Positions 63,818 to 64,000 of a stretch of DNA of 64,000 bases are shown piece after piece; position 1 is the stretch's first letter; every line of letters starts with the position of its first letter. Under the pieces are notes generated by a model that saw only the letters and a program-made list of their open reading frames with translations, had not been told where the DNA came from and searched no databases. This DNA is from Gammaproteobacteria bacterium (GTDB lineage Bacteria > Pseudomonadota > Gammaproteobacteria > JABCZS01). Location: contig JABCZS010000001.1 of NCBI GenBank assembly GCA_013289605.1, forward strand, positions 1-64,000. The letters are read 5' to 3'. The position numbers were made by a program, and so were the translations under genes.

Positions 63818-64000
63818 GTAACATCTCAATAACCCCGGGAAACAGGAAGTTATTTAGCTCCGTCATTGCGAGCCGTAGGCAAAGCAATCCAGGTTTAGAT
63901 GCTTGATTTAAAACCTGGATTGCAGCAAAGCTACGCTTCTCGCAATGACGGTGCTGGGTGTATTTTATTTCCTGGGGTTATTGAGAAGTTACTAAAATAA
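63818..64000. repeat. Second palindromic element with CGTCATTGCGAG core
   Basis: Outer arms GTAACATCTCAATAACCCCG (63818-63837) and its near complement CTGGGGTTATTGAGAAGTTA (63972-63991); inner arms CGTCATTGCGAG ... CAATCCAGGTTT (63861-63896) and AAACCTGGATTG ... CTCGCAATGACGG (63911-63951). The inner core is a widespread intergenic palindrome type. It abuts the previous palindrome and is cut by the window edge or ends there. Confidence 0.75.

Overview
The window looks like the chromosome of a gammaproteobacterium, most likely an intracellular or host-associated member of the Legionellales (Legionella/Coxiella/Berkiella/Aquicella side). Reasons: a zipA cell-division gene next to smc and ligA; the tRNA order Gly-Cys-Leu seen in gammaproteobacteria; AT-rich, densely packed genes; a 1033-residue protein that opens with a SidE-type phosphodiesterase domain known from Legionella effectors; an ankyrin-like protein; and several families of short palindromic, MITE-like repeats instead of full insertion sequences. 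The genus is inference; no rRNA or other decisive marker is present.

Layout. 1-5.2 kb: secreted proteins (a zincin-like protein, a NodB-like deacetylase, an Asp-rich beta-barrel) and a sarcosine-oxidase-like flavoenzyme, surrounded by many copies of a TAGACACCCAT repeat. 5.2-10.9 kb, minus strand: pyrB, a porin, and a copper-RiPP (Hvf-type) operon made of an MBL-fold hydrolase, an HvfA-like precursor, a fused HvfB-HvfC maturase and HvfX. 11.0-12.2 kb: two exported RidA-like proteins. 12.2-17.9 kb, minus: gltS, then a five-gene sugar-acid pathway (class II aldolase, lactonase-type amidohydrolase, enolase-superfamily dehydratase, SDR dehydrogenase, HAD phosphatase). 17.9-25.2 kb: acyltransferase, amino-acid permease, small envelope proteins, a decayed EamA transporter fragment, a DUF3011 Gly/His-rich protein, a DUF3096 micro-membrane protein and apt. 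25.2-30.4 kb, minus: a threonine synthase fused to a LeuA-type regulatory domain, an ABC substrate-binding protein, a helical protein of unknown function and pirin. 30.6-33.9 kb: tatD, a duplicated MITE block and an RhlE-like helicase with a repetitive Arg-rich tail.

34.0-46.9 kb, minus, is one uninterrupted aromatic amino-acid supraoperon: trpR-trpE-trpG-trpD-trpC-trpF-trpB-trpA-aroG/F/H-pheA-aroA-aroK-aroC-aroB, with mostly 4-base stop/start overlaps. A TTGACA promoter upstream of trpR carries a perfect 18-base palindrome over its -10, which suggests that TrpR controls itself and the whole block.

47-64 kb: ankyrin-like protein, a TetR regulator with a candidate operator, an orphan sensor histidine kinase, a 146-bp tandem repeat array, folC-accD, the SidE-PDE protein, a possible orphan RHH antitoxin, ligA, zipA, smc, the tRNA cluster, and two large back-to-back palindromes at the right edge.

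The items most worth following are the fused Hvf maturase operon, the threonine synthase-LeuA domain fusion, the SidE-PDE protein and the TrpR-headed aromatic supraoperon. No CRISPR array, rRNA, prophage or intact transposase gene was seen.
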